The translations under genes and the position numbers were made by a program. Below the pieces are notes generated by a model. That model made no database searches and had not been told where the DNA came from. It was given only the letters and a program-made list of their open reading frames with translations. From an uncultured Chlamydiae bacterium (GTDB lineage: Bacteria; Chlamydiota; Chlamydiia; Chlamydiales; Rhabdochlamydiaceae), in contig CAIJXB010000035.1 of NCBI GenBank assembly GCA_903824495.1, positions 62,001-126,000 on the forward strand: a stretch of DNA of 64,000 nucleotides, read 5' to 3'. Below, piece by piece: positions 51,574 through 60,759 of this stretch; position 1 is the stretch's first letter, and each line of letters starts with the position of its first letter.

Positions 51574-52197
51574 TTAAGTATTGGTGTGTTTGTCTTCGGG
51601 TACTGTACCACAAGAGATGATGTATTTAAAAGCTTCTTCCGTTGAAAGGTCGATTGGCTTGATCAGATTTTTTGGAGTTAGAAGAACAAATCCTGAAACA
51701 GGGTGGGGCGCTGTCGGGACAAAGACCGCGACTTCTATTCCTGTATCTTTTTTTATACAAGAGGGGATTTCTCCGGTTACAAGGCCTATTGCTAACGAGT
51801 CCTTATGAGGGAAGGGGATCAAGACTGTTTGTTTGAAGAGCTTGGTGTCTTGTGTAAAGGTAGCTTCTGCAATGTCATGACAGAGTCTATAGATGACTCG
51901 GATGACAGGTACTTTTAAAAATAGCTTCTGTAAATGTTTGAAGAGACGAGAAAAGATGTATTTGCGCGCTAAAAAACCAAGGCCTGCTGTGAAAAAAAAG
52001 AGAAAGACCAAAACAAAAAGCCTGCCTAAGAAAACTACATAAGCCGAGGGTTCTTGCTCGTGGTTTAAGTGTGTTAGGGTTCTTTTCGTCAGCTCTAAAA
52101 AAGGATCTGTTAAAAAATCAATCATCCAAAGGAGTATGAGGACGGAGATCGCAAAAGGAAGTAAGAGAATGAGTCCTGTTAAAAAATGCCGTTTCAC
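51574..52197 (-). CDS. DUF502 family membrane protein (copy 1)
   Basis: 207 residues with membrane helices near residues 5–28 and 55–80 (LTGLILLLPFAISVLILLWM). The soluble part shows IRVIYRLCHDIAE, VLIPFPHKDSLAIGLVTGE and IEVAVFVPTAPHPVSGFVLL, then a DUF502 C-terminal segment. Function unknown. It overlaps copy 2 by 4 bases. Confidence 0.8.
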   Translation of the reverse strand: MKRHFLTGLILLLPFAISVLILLWMIDFLTDPFLELTKRTLTHLNHEQEPSAYVVFLGRLFVLVFLFFFTAGLGFLARKYIFSRLFKHLQKLFLKVPVIRVIYRLCHDIAEATFTQDTKLFKQTVLIPFPHKDSLAIGLVTGEIPSCIKKDTGIEVAVFVPTAPHPVSGFVLLTPKNLIKPIDLSTEEAFKYIISCGTVPEDKHTNT

Positions 52198-52844
52198 AAA
52201 GCCTCTGTATCGTTTTCTTTAGGAATGATGACGCCGCAAGACACAATGTATTTGATGGCATCTTTAGCTTTCATATCGAGATAAATCAGCTCTTCTTTCG
52301 GAACCATCAAAAGAAATCCCGTGGTAGGATTTGGAGTTGTTGGAACGAGCACAGAGATGAGATTTTTATCTGCTGCTTTACTACAAAAGTCAGGGGCCTC
52401 TGTTGCAATCAGGCCTAGTACATAAACACCAGGTCTTGGAAAGGAAAGCATGACGACTTGCTCGAACGTGTTTTTATCTGAGCTAAAGAGTGTTTTGATG
52501 ATGTCTTGAGCTGTTTTGTAAAGAGTATTTACGATAGGGATGCGAAGTAGAGCTTGATCACAAAATTTGATTAAGGAATTCATGAAAAACCATCTTGTCA
52601 CAAGTCCTAGCAAAATGGTGAAGCAGATCAAAGCGACAAGGATCAAAATACGACTTACATATTCGATTATTTGCTCTTGAGAGAAGACAAAAAGACCATT
52701 TGGGAATAGATTCCACTGTAGGAACAAATGAGTTGTAAATCCCGCAAAAGGTTTTGTGAAAAAAAGTATAAGGAATCGAAGGATCGCAAGAGTTACAGCT
52801 AAGGGAAGAAAAATGACAAGGCCTGTAACAAAATACTTTTTCAT
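52194..52844 (-). CDS. DUF502 family membrane protein (copy 2)
   Basis: 216 residues with the same layout as the next gene: YFVTGLVIFLPLAVTLAILR, a second helix at ~65–88, IVNTLYKTAQDIIKTLF, LSFPRPGVYVLGLIATE and VLVPTTPNPTTGFLLMVPKE. Tandem duplication with divergence. It overlaps rnr by 4 bases. Confidence 0.8.
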   Translation of the reverse strand: MKKYFVTGLVIFLPLAVTLAILRFLILFFTKPFAGFTTHLFLQWNLFPNGLFVFSQEQIIEYVSRILILVALICFTILLGLVTRWFFMNSLIKFCDQALLRIPIVNTLYKTAQDIIKTLFSSDKNTFEQVVMLSFPRPGVYVLGLIATEAPDFCSKAADKNLISVLVPTTPNPTTGFLLMVPKEELIYLDMKAKDAIKYIVSCGVIIPKENDTEAL

Positions 52845-55063
52845 CTTCGGCGGCGTCTCCTATTTTTTTTCTTGGAGTGAGGCTCTGAAGGTTTGCCTGG
52901 GGAGCCTGAAGAATGTTCCATCGCAGGTTCCCATTTCACTTCTAGCATGACAAGATCAAGAGTTCTTACGCGAACATTGATTGGATCTCCCACGCAAAAG
53001 CGCATATGAGAATTTCTTCCATAAAGACAATTTTTTCCTTCTTCATAGATGAAGTAGTCTCCTTTTAATTCAGACACATGCAAAAAGCCCTCAATTCCAA
53101 TCGGCGGCAATTCAAAGTGAAGACCAAAGGGTTTGATTTTGGTGATAAGGCAGGGATACTCTTTTCTAGGATTTGCAGTCTGCCACTCTTTGAGGAGCCT
53201 TAATTTTTTCAAAGTTTTTACTGTTTGTTCCGCTTTAAAGCTGATCCTTTCTTTTTCAGAGCAAAGATCTGCAACCTGCACAAGATTGCAACCAGGAGGA
53301 AGCTCTCCAAAGAGTAGCCTTTGGATGATGAGATCGGGATATCTGCGGATAGGGCTTGTAAAGTGGCAATATTCTTCTAATGAAAGTCCAAAGTGGCCGA
53401 CGTTTTCAGGAGAATAGCTGGCAAGTTTCATGCTGCGGATGAATGCTACTGAAAGCTGCGCACTAAAGGAAGTTCCCTTGGCTTGTTCAAAAAGTTTTTG
53501 AATGTCTTTAGTTTTTGGCTCTGCCGGCACAAAAAAACCAAGAGATCTTGCTAGGGCAAAAAAGTCATTCATGGTTTCTTCGCTGGGCTCTTCATGGATT
53601 CTAAAGATTAAAGAAACGCCATGAGCTGCCAAAGTTCTAGCGGTCATTTCATTGGCTTTGAGCATGTACTCTTCGACGAGTTGGTGAGTAATGTCATACT
53701 CTACTATGTGATAGGAGGTAGGTCTTCCATCTTTATCAATATCAAGAACGACTTCCGGAAGTGAAAAGTCAATACTTCCTCTTTCATATCGTTTTTTCTT
53801 TAGCAAAAGACAGAGTTCAACCATGAGCTGCAGAGTAGGCGAGTGTTTGCTTTGTTTTTTGCCATCTAAAACTTCTTTTGCTTCTTCGTAGGTGAATCTC
53901 TGGGCGCTTTTGATCACAGTGCGCTTGATCTCGTGTTTTAAAAGATCGCCTTGCGCGTTAAATGTCATAAGAACAGAGACGCAGAGTCTGGCTACTTTTG
54001 GTTTTAAGCTGCACAAGTTATTCGATAATTCTTCAGGAAGCATAGGGACGCAGCTACCTGGAAAATATGTAGAATTGCATCTGGCAAAAGCTTCTATGTC
54101 TAAAGGGGTTCCCGGTTTTACATAGTGAGCTACATCTGCGATGTGCACACCTAATTGATACTGCCCTTTACTGTCTTTAGAAAGAGAGAGTGCATCATCA
54201 AAGTCTTTTGCAGTTGCAGGATCGATGGTAAAGCATTCAGTCTCTGTCAAATCTAAGCGGTCTTTGTAGTTTTTAGGGGAGACGATTTTCCCAAAAGCTT
54301 TCGCTTGTTCTACAACCTCAGGAGGAAAATCACTTCGTAGAGAAAACTCTTCAACAGCCGCTGATACATCCAAAGAAGGATCTGAAATATGTCCTAAATG
54401 ATGAGTGATCTCGGCTAAAATGGGTCTATTTTGTCCACCCCAGTCTTCGACTTTTACGATGACTCGATCTCCGTACTCTAATTTTCCATCAAAGCGCGTA
54501 ACTTTGATTTGCCTTGTTGGGCCTAAAAGAGGAGAGTGCAAAAAGATTTCCCCAGAGGATTCAACGAATTTTACAAGTCCTGCTAAGTGGGATCTACCCC
54601 TTTGCAAAATGCAAATCACTTTTCCTTCCGGGCCCTTGCCTTCTTTAGAAGAGGGAAAGCTCTCTGCTTCGACAAGATCTCCATCTACAGCTGTAGATGT
54701 GAGGTGTTTAGGAATGAAAATATCTTCGGGATGAATTTCTTTATTTTCTGGAACTACAAATCCAAACCCTCGAGGGTTCATGCGGAGGATTCCCTTTACT
54801 AGAGAAGATGATTTACTTCGAGTCGGAGGAGCTGCAGGAGTAGATTTTTTGTAGCAGAGCTTTGATTTTTCAATCCAAATTTCTTTTTTTTCGATCATCT
54901 CGCGTACGAGCTCTTTTGCAAGCTTTTGTTCTTTGGGAGGTAGTTTGAGCGCTTTAAAAAGGGCGCTTTGGCTTAAAGGCACATAGCTTGGATCTGAGAG
55001 GAAATCGCGAAGACGCGAAGGAAGAGATGTGCTAAGAGGAGCCTTTTGAGATTTTTTATTCAA
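52841..55063 (-). CDS. rnr: Ribonuclease R
   Basis: 740 residues. An N-terminal helix-turn-helix and cold-shock domain (GILRMNPRGFGFVVPENKEI) precede the RNB domain with the catalytic Asp cluster (DPATAKDFDDALSLS, VHIADVAHYVKPGTPLD), EYCHFTSPIRRYPDL and a C-terminal S1 domain, ending in KKKNRRRRRR. It degrades structured RNA 3'–5', including rRNA fragments. It overlaps the HAD-like gene by 4 bases. Confidence 0.96.
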   Translation of the reverse strand: MNKKSQKAPLSTSLPSRLRDFLSDPSYVPLSQSALFKALKLPPKEQKLAKELVREMIEKKEIWIEKSKLCYKKSTPAAPPTRSKSSSLVKGILRMNPRGFGFVVPENKEIHPEDIFIPKHLTSTAVDGDLVEAESFPSSKEGKGPEGKVICILQRGRSHLAGLVKFVESSGEIFLHSPLLGPTRQIKVTRFDGKLEYGDRVIVKVEDWGGQNRPILAEITHHLGHISDPSLDVSAAVEEFSLRSDFPPEVVEQAKAFGKIVSPKNYKDRLDLTETECFTIDPATAKDFDDALSLSKDSKGQYQLGVHIADVAHYVKPGTPLDIEAFARCNSTYFPGSCVPMLPEELSNNLCSLKPKVARLCVSVLMTFNAQGDLLKHEIKRTVIKSAQRFTYEEAKEVLDGKKQSKHSPTLQLMVELCLLLKKKRYERGSIDFSLPEVVLDIDKDGRPTSYHIVEYDITHQLVEEYMLKANEMTARTLAAHGVSLIFRIHEEPSEETMNDFFALARSLGFFVPAEPKTKDIQKLFEQAKGTSFSAQLSVAFIRSMKLASYSPENVGHFGLSLEEYCHFTSPIRRYPDLIIQRLLFGELPPGCNLVQVADLCSEKERISFKAEQTVKTLKKLRLLKEWQTANPRKEYPCLITKIKPFGLHFELPPIGIEGFLHVSELKGDYFIYEEGKNCLYGRNSHMRFCVGDPINVRVRTLDLVMLEVKWEPAMEHSSGSPGKPSEPHSKKKNRRRRRR

Positions 55064-55674
55064 GATAGATACTTCTTTTGTTTAAGTTGTAGGTAAAGGG
55101 CCTCAGGATTTGCGTAAAGCTCAGAGTCAATTTGAAGCTCTTTTGCTTTTTCAACATATTCCTTGGAGGCGCTTACATAAAAGCTGTTTTCTTTTTCAGA
55201 AGAGGCCTTCAGTAAGGCTTCTTCATAGATTTTAGAGTCCGGTACCCTTGCTTTGACTTCATACGAAAGGATATGACCGTCAAATAAGTGAAGGACCGGA
55301 AAATGGGTGTAGGCATATCCAAAATGCGCTTCACAGATATTGGAAAGTGTAAAAAGCTGGATATGCTCTTGTTTTAGTTTTTTCACTAATGAGACGAGGG
55401 CGTCATTTGGTTTAAAAATATTAGAGATAGCTTCCATCCATCCTGCAAACCCCTTAGAGCCTTGGATGTTTTTTGGAAGCTTGTGGAATAAGGTCCAGCT
55501 GTCGATTTCTCCTTGCTCATACGCCTCGCTCCACTGATGCTCCTCTAAAGCCTTTTTCACCTCAGAGATGTCCATTTGGCAGTACTCAGCGATATGGCCT
55601 ACCATTTTTTCCCAGTCGAAAAAAAGTAAGACATTCCGAATGTCTAAAAAAATGGTTTTACGGGGCAAGCTCAA
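55060..55674 (-). CDS. HAD-superfamily protein with degenerate motif IV
   Basis: 204 residues. Motif I reads TIFLDIRNVLLFFDW, close to YihX-type (FDLGNVI); the helical cap, motif II LFTLSN and motif III VKARVPDSKIYEEAL (Lys) follow. Motif IV, normally an acidic pair after a strand, reads FYVSASKEYV, so the second Mg2+ ligands are missing. This suggests loss of catalysis or a binding role. Cytoplasmic; coupled to rnr. Confidence 0.75.
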   Translation of the reverse strand: MSLPRKTIFLDIRNVLLFFDWEKMVGHIAEYCQMDISEVKKALEEHQWSEAYEQGEIDSWTLFHKLPKNIQGSKGFAGWMEAISNIFKPNDALVSLVKKLKQEHIQLFTLSNICEAHFGYAYTHFPVLHLFDGHILSYEVKARVPDSKIYEEALLKASSEKENSFYVSASKEYVEKAKELQIDSELYANPEALYLQLKQKKYLS

Positions 55675-55789
55675 AAGAGGGACTCCTACTATCTATTACG
55701 TGTTTAGTTCGCATTGTAGGGGATCTAATGAAAAATACACACTTAAAATTTCAAGTCGTTTGGCTTTTGTTAAGAAGGATTGGGTATAG

Positions 55790-56974
55790 CTAACGAGCTA
55801 ACATGCCATTTAAAATCATCAAATTCTTATGGCTTTCTTCTTTAACATCCTCTGGGACCTCTTTCCCTGCTAGCACTCTTTTTGTTGCCTCTCTCATTTC
55901 AGCGTATTTTTGAAGGGCATAGCAGACCTTGACCTTCAAAAAGTCAAAGCGCCAATTGTAGACTTCAGCTTCCGTATAGAAAATGTCATCCGGATGGAAT
56001 TTTTCAGGACATTTAGATAGCAGCTCATAGGCAAGCTCTGGCTTGCCTTGCTCTAGATAATAGTCTCCTAGGTAATAGAAAGGCTCTGCTCTATTGGGGT
56101 TTCGCCTGATTGCTTCTTTAAAATCTTTCACGATTTCATCAAAAGGGGCATGGAAATGGATTTTTAGCCGTGCCATCATGTACTGAGAAAAGAAAAACTC
56201 TCCGGGATCGTCTTCAGCCATAGAAGCTCTTTTTTTATAAGCTTCTAGTGCATTAGGTAAATCGTTATCCATGATGTAAGAGTTGGCTAAGTGAAACTGA
56301 TAGCGGCTGTTACCTGGCTCTACTTCTAAAGCTTTTGTTAAAACAGCCGCATCTTTTTTATATTTATTGGGATCTCTTGATCTGGCCCCTAAAGAGGTAT
56401 CAGAGTAGTTGGTAATGCCTTTGATCATTTCTCTAGTTCTTTCTTCTGCACAAAAAGGAGTTTCATGAAGAACCCCCTTCCATCTCCAGTTTAGAGAGTT
56501 TTTAAGTAAAAACCATTTGACGCTGTCGCTTGCATCTTTTTGTTTTACGTAGATGCTATACATGTCTTTTGTCATGTCAGGTAGCTGAAAATCTTCATTA
56601 AAGACAAGTACTTCGTCTGCATCAATCACAAGCGTATAATCAGCTCTATCTTTGGCTAGATCAAGTGCCTCATTGCGGTTGTGCTCAAAATTGACCCAAG
56701 GTCTTTCATATAAGTTTCCAGGAATACCCTTCATGCACTTTTTGATCACTTCTTGAGTGCCATCTGTTGACCCAGTGTCTACAATCACCCAAGTGTCAAC
56801 GAGTCTTTTAACAGAGTTTAGACACTGCTCAATAACGGTGCTTTCATTTTTTACGATCATGTTCAAACAGATTTTGTGTTTTTTTTCTGTTTGAGCAGGT
56901 TTCGGTGAAATAAGTAGAGTAAGACCTAAAATACAAACACAGAGGACTGCAGCAGCATAGAGGATTTTTCGCAT
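55790..56974 (-). CDS. Family 2 glycosyltransferase with TPR domain and N-terminal anchor
   Basis: 394 residues. One hydrophobic helix (ILYAAAVLCVCILGLTLLI) precedes a short GT2 domain: ICLNMIVKNESTVIEQCLNS, WVIVDTGSTDGTQEVI, ADYTLVIDADEVLVF (D-x-D) and WRWKGVLHE. From residue ~205 TPR-like repeats follow (YQFHLANSYIMDNDLPNALE, AEPFYYLGDYYLEQGKPELA). This layout is widespread in bacteria. Acceptor unknown. Starts 1 base after the folD stop. Confidence 0.82.
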   Translation of the reverse strand: MRKILYAAAVLCVCILGLTLLISPKPAQTEKKHKICLNMIVKNESTVIEQCLNSVKRLVDTWVIVDTGSTDGTQEVIKKCMKGIPGNLYERPWVNFEHNRNEALDLAKDRADYTLVIDADEVLVFNEDFQLPDMTKDMYSIYVKQKDASDSVKWFLLKNSLNWRWKGVLHETPFCAEERTREMIKGITNYSDTSLGARSRDPNKYKKDAAVLTKALEVEPGNSRYQFHLANSYIMDNDLPNALEAYKKRASMAEDDPGEFFFSQYMMARLKIHFHAPFDEIVKDFKEAIRRNPNRAEPFYYLGDYYLEQGKPELAYELLSKCPEKFHPDDIFYTEAEVYNWRFDFLKVKVCYALQKYAEMREATKRVLAGKEVPEDVKEESHKNLMILNGMLAR

Positions 56975-56975
56975 G

Positions 56976-57821
56976 TTAAACTCGTTTGTATGCTTTCAAA
57001 GTGTTATGCAATAAAAGAGCCACAGTCATAGGGCCTACGCCTCCAGGAACGGGAGTAATATGGGAGCAAAGGGGTGCCACATGCTCAAAGTCTACGTCTC
57101 CGACTAAAGTAGATCCTTGTTTGCTGATGCCGACATCGATGACAACGGCTCCTTTACGGACCATTTTTTCTGTAATGAACTTAGGCTGACCCATTGCAGC
57201 AACTAAAATATCGGCTTCTTTGCAAAGAGAGGCGAGATTTTGAGATTTGCTGTGAGCGATTGTAACGGTTGCATTGCAAAGGGGATCTTTTTGCATTAAA
57301 AGAGCTGCCAGAGGTTTTCCTACGATGTTGCTGCGTCCAACAATCACAACATGTTTTCCAGAGACTTCTATATTGGAATCAGTCAGCAGTCTATGAATTC
57401 CTTGTGGCGTACATGGAATAAAACCACCTGATTCTCCGAGTAAAAGCTTGCCAATATTGACAGGATGAAAACCATCTACATCTTTACTAGGTGCAATGTG
57501 TTCAATCAAAGAATAGGCAGAAAGATGTGGTGGCAAAGGAAGCTGCATCAAAATGCCATCAACTAGAGGATCGTTGTTTAAGGCCTCTAGTGTAGCAACC
57601 ACCTCTTCAGCGGAAACATTAGAGGGAAGCTCTCTATCAAACGATAAAATACCAACTTCCGCGCACTTCTTTTTTTTGATCCCGATATAGACTTTAGAAG
57701 CTGGATCTTCTCCAATACGAACAAAAGCAAGGCCTGGTTTTCTGCCGAGAAGTGCTTTGATTTCATCAGCTATAGAAGCTTCGATTTTTTTTGCGATCCT
57801 TATTCCGTCTATCAACTTCAT
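56976..57821 (-). CDS. folD: Methylenetetrahydrofolate dehydrogenase/cyclohydrolase
   Basis: 281 residues: GLAFVRIGEDPASKVYIGIK with the catalytic Lys region, LVDGILMQLPLPPHL, KDVDGFHPVNIGKL, PCTPQGIHRLL, HVVIVGRSNIVGKPLAALLM and TPVPGGVGPMTVALLL. It makes formyl-THF from methylene-THF, supplying formylation of initiator tRNA, whose formyl group the def product removes. Overlaps the membrane gene by 4 bases. Confidence 0.96.
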   Translation of the reverse strand: MKLIDGIRIAKKIEASIADEIKALLGRKPGLAFVRIGEDPASKVYIGIKKKKCAEVGILSFDRELPSNVSAEEVVATLEALNNDPLVDGILMQLPLPPHLSAYSLIEHIAPSKDVDGFHPVNIGKLLLGESGGFIPCTPQGIHRLLTDSNIEVSGKHVVIVGRSNIVGKPLAALLMQKDPLCNATVTIAHSKSQNLASLCKEADILVAAMGQPKFITEKMVRKGAVVIDVGISKQGSTLVGDVDFEHVAPLCSHITPVPGGVGPMTVALLLHNTLKAYKRV

Positions 57822-58339
57822 GATTCTTCCTCTTTAGGGATCAAATGTCTTAGTCCATGCTTTTTAAAATATAAGATAAGAGATAAGGGGCAAGTAAACC
57901 AGAGAAAAGCATAGACACCGTCTAAAAAGGGCATCAAGACTAAATCAGAAAGGGCAAGAGTAATGGACCATTCAATGGCCTCGCTCCAATAAGAAAATAG
58001 CATGAAAAATAGAGAGAGAAAAGCGGAGATGAGAGTAGCAAATAGGGATAGCGCAAGCGCCTTCTCTTCAAAGAAGTGTCTTTTTTCTCTATAAAGAAGC
58101 ACAGAAACAAACACATGGCTTAAAGCAAAAAGACCAAAGCGCAGCTGTGAAGACAGACAGTCGATAAGGAGTCCACAAAAAAAGCTGATCCAAAGAGCTT
58201 TAGAAAAAGACACGCGGTGAAAAAGGATCGCAAGAAAGGGAGCGAAAGCCCACACTCGGATCTCTGGGAAAAGCGCCGTACCAACCACTGCAAAGAAAAA
58301 AGCTAAACTAAAAGAAATCCACAGGGATAAATGTCTCAT
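57818..58339 (-). CDS. Integral membrane protein, possibly MreD-like
   Basis: 173 residues with five or six membrane helices and no large loops. The spacing and the segment ALWISFFCGLLIDCLSSQLRFG followed by LFALSHVFVSVLLY resemble MreD (a G-L-x-x-D-x pattern after helix 3), but similarity is weak. An alternative is an unrelated transporter-like protein. Overlaps folD; C. trachomatis also has an uncharacterised membrane gene beside folD (from memory). MreD would be of interest since chlamydiae divide with MreB. Confidence 0.45.
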   Translation of the reverse strand: MRHLSLWISFSLAFFFAVVGTALFPEIRVWAFAPFLAILFHRVSFSKALWISFFCGLLIDCLSSQLRFGLFALSHVFVSVLLYREKRHFFEEKALALSLFATLISAFLSLFFMLFSYWSEAIEWSITLALSDLVLMPFLDGVYAFLWFTCPLSLILYFKKHGLRHLIPKEEES

Positions 58340-58341
58340 AG

Positions 58342-58881
58342 TTATGGGTGGTGTCTCCGTTTTTGTTCCGCCAGCTCTAAAACTTCTTTCAAGATCGCTT
58401 CTTCCGATTTGTTTTCAGTGTCGATTATGTGCGCTGGAACTTTTTCATAAAGTGGCGTTCTTTCTTGATAAAGTTTTTCAAAAGATTCTGCCGGGTGTTG
58501 AGGATCGAGATAGTGGGGAATTTCACCTGTTAAGATCTTTGTTTTCAAAAGGGCCTTGGGCGCTTTGAGATAAATCAATGTGCCGGCTTGCTGCAGTCTC
58601 ACAATGTTTTCAGGATCTAGTACAACGCCTCCGCCTAAAGAAAAAACGCACTCTTTTTTTTGCACCATAAGAGAGACGGCGTTTTTCTCAAGTTCTCGAA
58701 AGAAAGGAAAGCCATGCTTTTTAGCGATGTCTCGATAGGAAAGAGTTTGATGATACTCTGCTGTATAAAGCTGCTCAATCAAATGGTCTGACTCGATAAA
58801 GTCTCTATGTAGCTTTTGCGCCACTTTCAGTCCAAAGTAGGTTTTACCACACTTTTTAAATCCAAACAAAAATATGTTCAT
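58342..58881 (-). CDS. aroK: Shikimate kinase
   Basis: 179 residues from ATG 58881 (AAGGGG upstream). NIFLFGFKKCGKTYFGLKVA (Walker A), ESDHLIEQLY with the shikimate Asp, GFPFFRELEK (Arg and Glu), FSLGGGVVLD, and the lid YQERTPLYEK. It phosphorylates shikimate in aromatic synthesis. It lies 2 bases before the membrane gene. Confidence 0.9.
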   Translation of the reverse strand: MNIFLFGFKKCGKTYFGLKVAQKLHRDFIESDHLIEQLYTAEYHQTLSYRDIAKKHGFPFFRELEKNAVSLMVQKKECVFSLGGGVVLDPENIVRLQQAGTLIYLKAPKALLKTKILTGEIPHYLDPQHPAESFEKLYQERTPLYEKVPAHIIDTENKSEEAILKEVLELAEQKRRHHP

Positions 58882-58923
58882 CAAAGCCCCTTTCAAAGTC
58901 CAGATACAAGGTATACGTGAGAT

Positions 58924-60729
58924 CTAGATTTTTGTGAAGCATCCCCATTTTGGATCTACGAGCTGAATCAAATCTTTTGTATTCATTACAATCGATTCAG
59001 TGCGCAGGCCGCAATTGAATGCCACTTGAGCGCCTTTCTTGATTTCTTCATCGAAAAATGTTTCCAGATTTAAAAGGGTTCCAAAGGGAGGGACTCCACC
59101 GATGATGAGGCCAAACCTTTCTTCGATGACGGCAGGATCTTCAAATTCACATTTCTCTCCTACTGCTTCTGCAACAGCTTTCATATCGAGCTTTAAATGG
59201 GAGGGGATATTGAACTGGTAGTTTTTCTTGCTATTTTTCCCTTTTAGTAAGATCGATTTTACACCTTCTTCAAGTTTTGTGCCGCGCACTCTTGCTGAAT
59301 CTTCAGAAGTAGGCGTTGCTTCGTGAACAAGATGTTTATATTCCATGTCTTTATCTTTGAGAAGACGGATGATTTCACCTCGGATGTTCTCTCCTCCAAA
59401 GAAAATGCGCGCTTTAATCCGCTGGCCTGCAATTCTTTTCGGATCTGACGGGAACAGGGAAGTCTCTCTGATGTTTTTAAGTTTTAAAAGGGTCATGGTA
59501 AGACGCTCGAGTCCCATTCCAAATCCACCATGCGGAGGCATTCCAAATCTAAAAATGCTCAAATAGTCTTCAAAGTGTTTGGGGTCCATTTCTTTGATTT
59601 TGAGACCTTCAAGCATTGAAGGATATGTGTGGCGTCTTTGACCGCCCGATGTGATTTCAGTGCCTGCACACAAAAGATCGAATGTATTGGTAAGTTCTGG
59701 ATCATTTTCTTTTGGATACGCGTAAAAAGGGCGTTTGCACGTTTTCCAGTCGGTAATAAAAATGAGATCTGTTCCACAGGTTTCTTGCGCGTATTTACAA
59801 AGCTCTTTTTCTGCCGCAGGACTTAGATCAGGTTCATTTCTTTCATCAATACCTGTCCGTTTAAAATAGAGCTCTTGTGCTTCTTTAAATGTTAGACGCG
59901 GGAAGGGGACATTTTTAGGAGCGCTGACAATTGTGCCTCCTAAAGTGTCAATATCAGTTTGGTTGTGCGTGTGTAAATACTCGACAATGAATTTAATGCA
60001 GTTTTCTTGGACATCGAGAATCTCGTGCCAGTGTTTAAAAAAGCCCATTTCGAACTCAAACTGCTTACCTTCTGTCAAATGTCTAGTTGTGTGAGACGGT
60101 TCTGCTCTAAAAAATGGCATGAGTGCGAATACGCGCTCATTAACCCCCACCATGATCTGCTTGTAGAGCTGGCTGCTTTGAGCAAGTGTTGCCGTATGTC
60201 CAAAGTAGTCGACAGAGAAAAATTCAGATCCACCCTCAGAAGAAGCTCCAATCATATTTGGCGCAAAGTATTCAACAGCTTCAACTTGCCCAACCATAAA
60301 GAGTCTATACGCATGGGCAAGCGCTGCTTGTATTCTAAAAATAGCAGCAATCTCTCGATTGCGCAGCGCTAAGGGCCTGTGATCTAAGATAAATTCTAGA
60401 TCACTTGGGATTTTAGGTTTGTAGTATTCGATCATTGGAGGCTCTTCAATCGAAACTTCCACACTCAATTTTGGATTTGTGATTTCACATTTCAGCTCAG
60501 AACTAGAAGAGACAACGTCGCCTTCAATAATCAAGATAGATCCAGGTTGCAAATGAGCAATCTTTTGAAACTCTTCTTTTTCTTGGATGACGATTTGTAT
60601 AAAACCCGAGCGATCTCGAAGAATTAAGAAATGGACTTTCCCAAGGGATCTTACATTATTTAGCCATCCGCGGACTTGAACAGTTTTTCCTGTTTGACCT
60701 AAAAGATCTTTAGCGAGAGTACGTTCCAT
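58924..60729 (-). CDS. aspS: Archaeal-type aspartyl-tRNA synthetase fused to a YbaK/ProX-like editing domain
   Basis: 601 residues. An N-terminal OB fold (VQVRGWLNNVRSLGKVHFLI) and a class II core of the archaeal/eukaryotic AspRS type with no bacterial GAD insertion: TLAQSSQLYKQIM, FRAEPSHTTRHLTEGKQFEF (motif 2), ITSGGQRRHT and PPHGGFGMGLERLTMTLLKL (motif 3). The core ends near residue 435. Residues ~440–600 look like a YbaK/Cys-tRNA(Pro) deacylase-type domain (SILLKGKNSKKNYQFNIPSH, AVAEAVGEKCEFEDPAVIEE, GLIIGGVPPFGT). The fusion is unusual. It differs from C. trachomatis AspRS, which is bacterial type. Confidence 0.82.
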   Translation of the reverse strand: MERTLAKDLLGQTGKTVQVRGWLNNVRSLGKVHFLILRDRSGFIQIVIQEKEEFQKIAHLQPGSILIIEGDVVSSSSELKCEITNPKLSVEVSIEEPPMIEYYKPKIPSDLEFILDHRPLALRNREIAAIFRIQAALAHAYRLFMVGQVEAVEYFAPNMIGASSEGGSEFFSVDYFGHTATLAQSSQLYKQIMVGVNERVFALMPFFRAEPSHTTRHLTEGKQFEFEMGFFKHWHEILDVQENCIKFIVEYLHTHNQTDIDTLGGTIVSAPKNVPFPRLTFKEAQELYFKRTGIDERNEPDLSPAAEKELCKYAQETCGTDLIFITDWKTCKRPFYAYPKENDPELTNTFDLLCAGTEITSGGQRRHTYPSMLEGLKIKEMDPKHFEDYLSIFRFGMPPHGGFGMGLERLTMTLLKLKNIRETSLFPSDPKRIAGQRIKARIFFGGENIRGEIIRLLKDKDMEYKHLVHEATPTSEDSARVRGTKLEEGVKSILLKGKNSKKNYQFNIPSHLKLDMKAVAEAVGEKCEFEDPAVIEERFGLIIGGVPPFGTLLNLETFFDEEIKKGAQVAFNCGLRTESIVMNTKDLIQLVDPKWGCFTKI

Positions 60730-60759
60730 ATTAAAAAATTCTCCAAAATGAATGTTATA

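Noticed and set aside
55473..55793. Plus-strand frame over the HAD-like gene and its upstream gap
   Set aside because: Largely antisense to a real gene and lacks a start site; the ~115-base gap holds nothing else evident.
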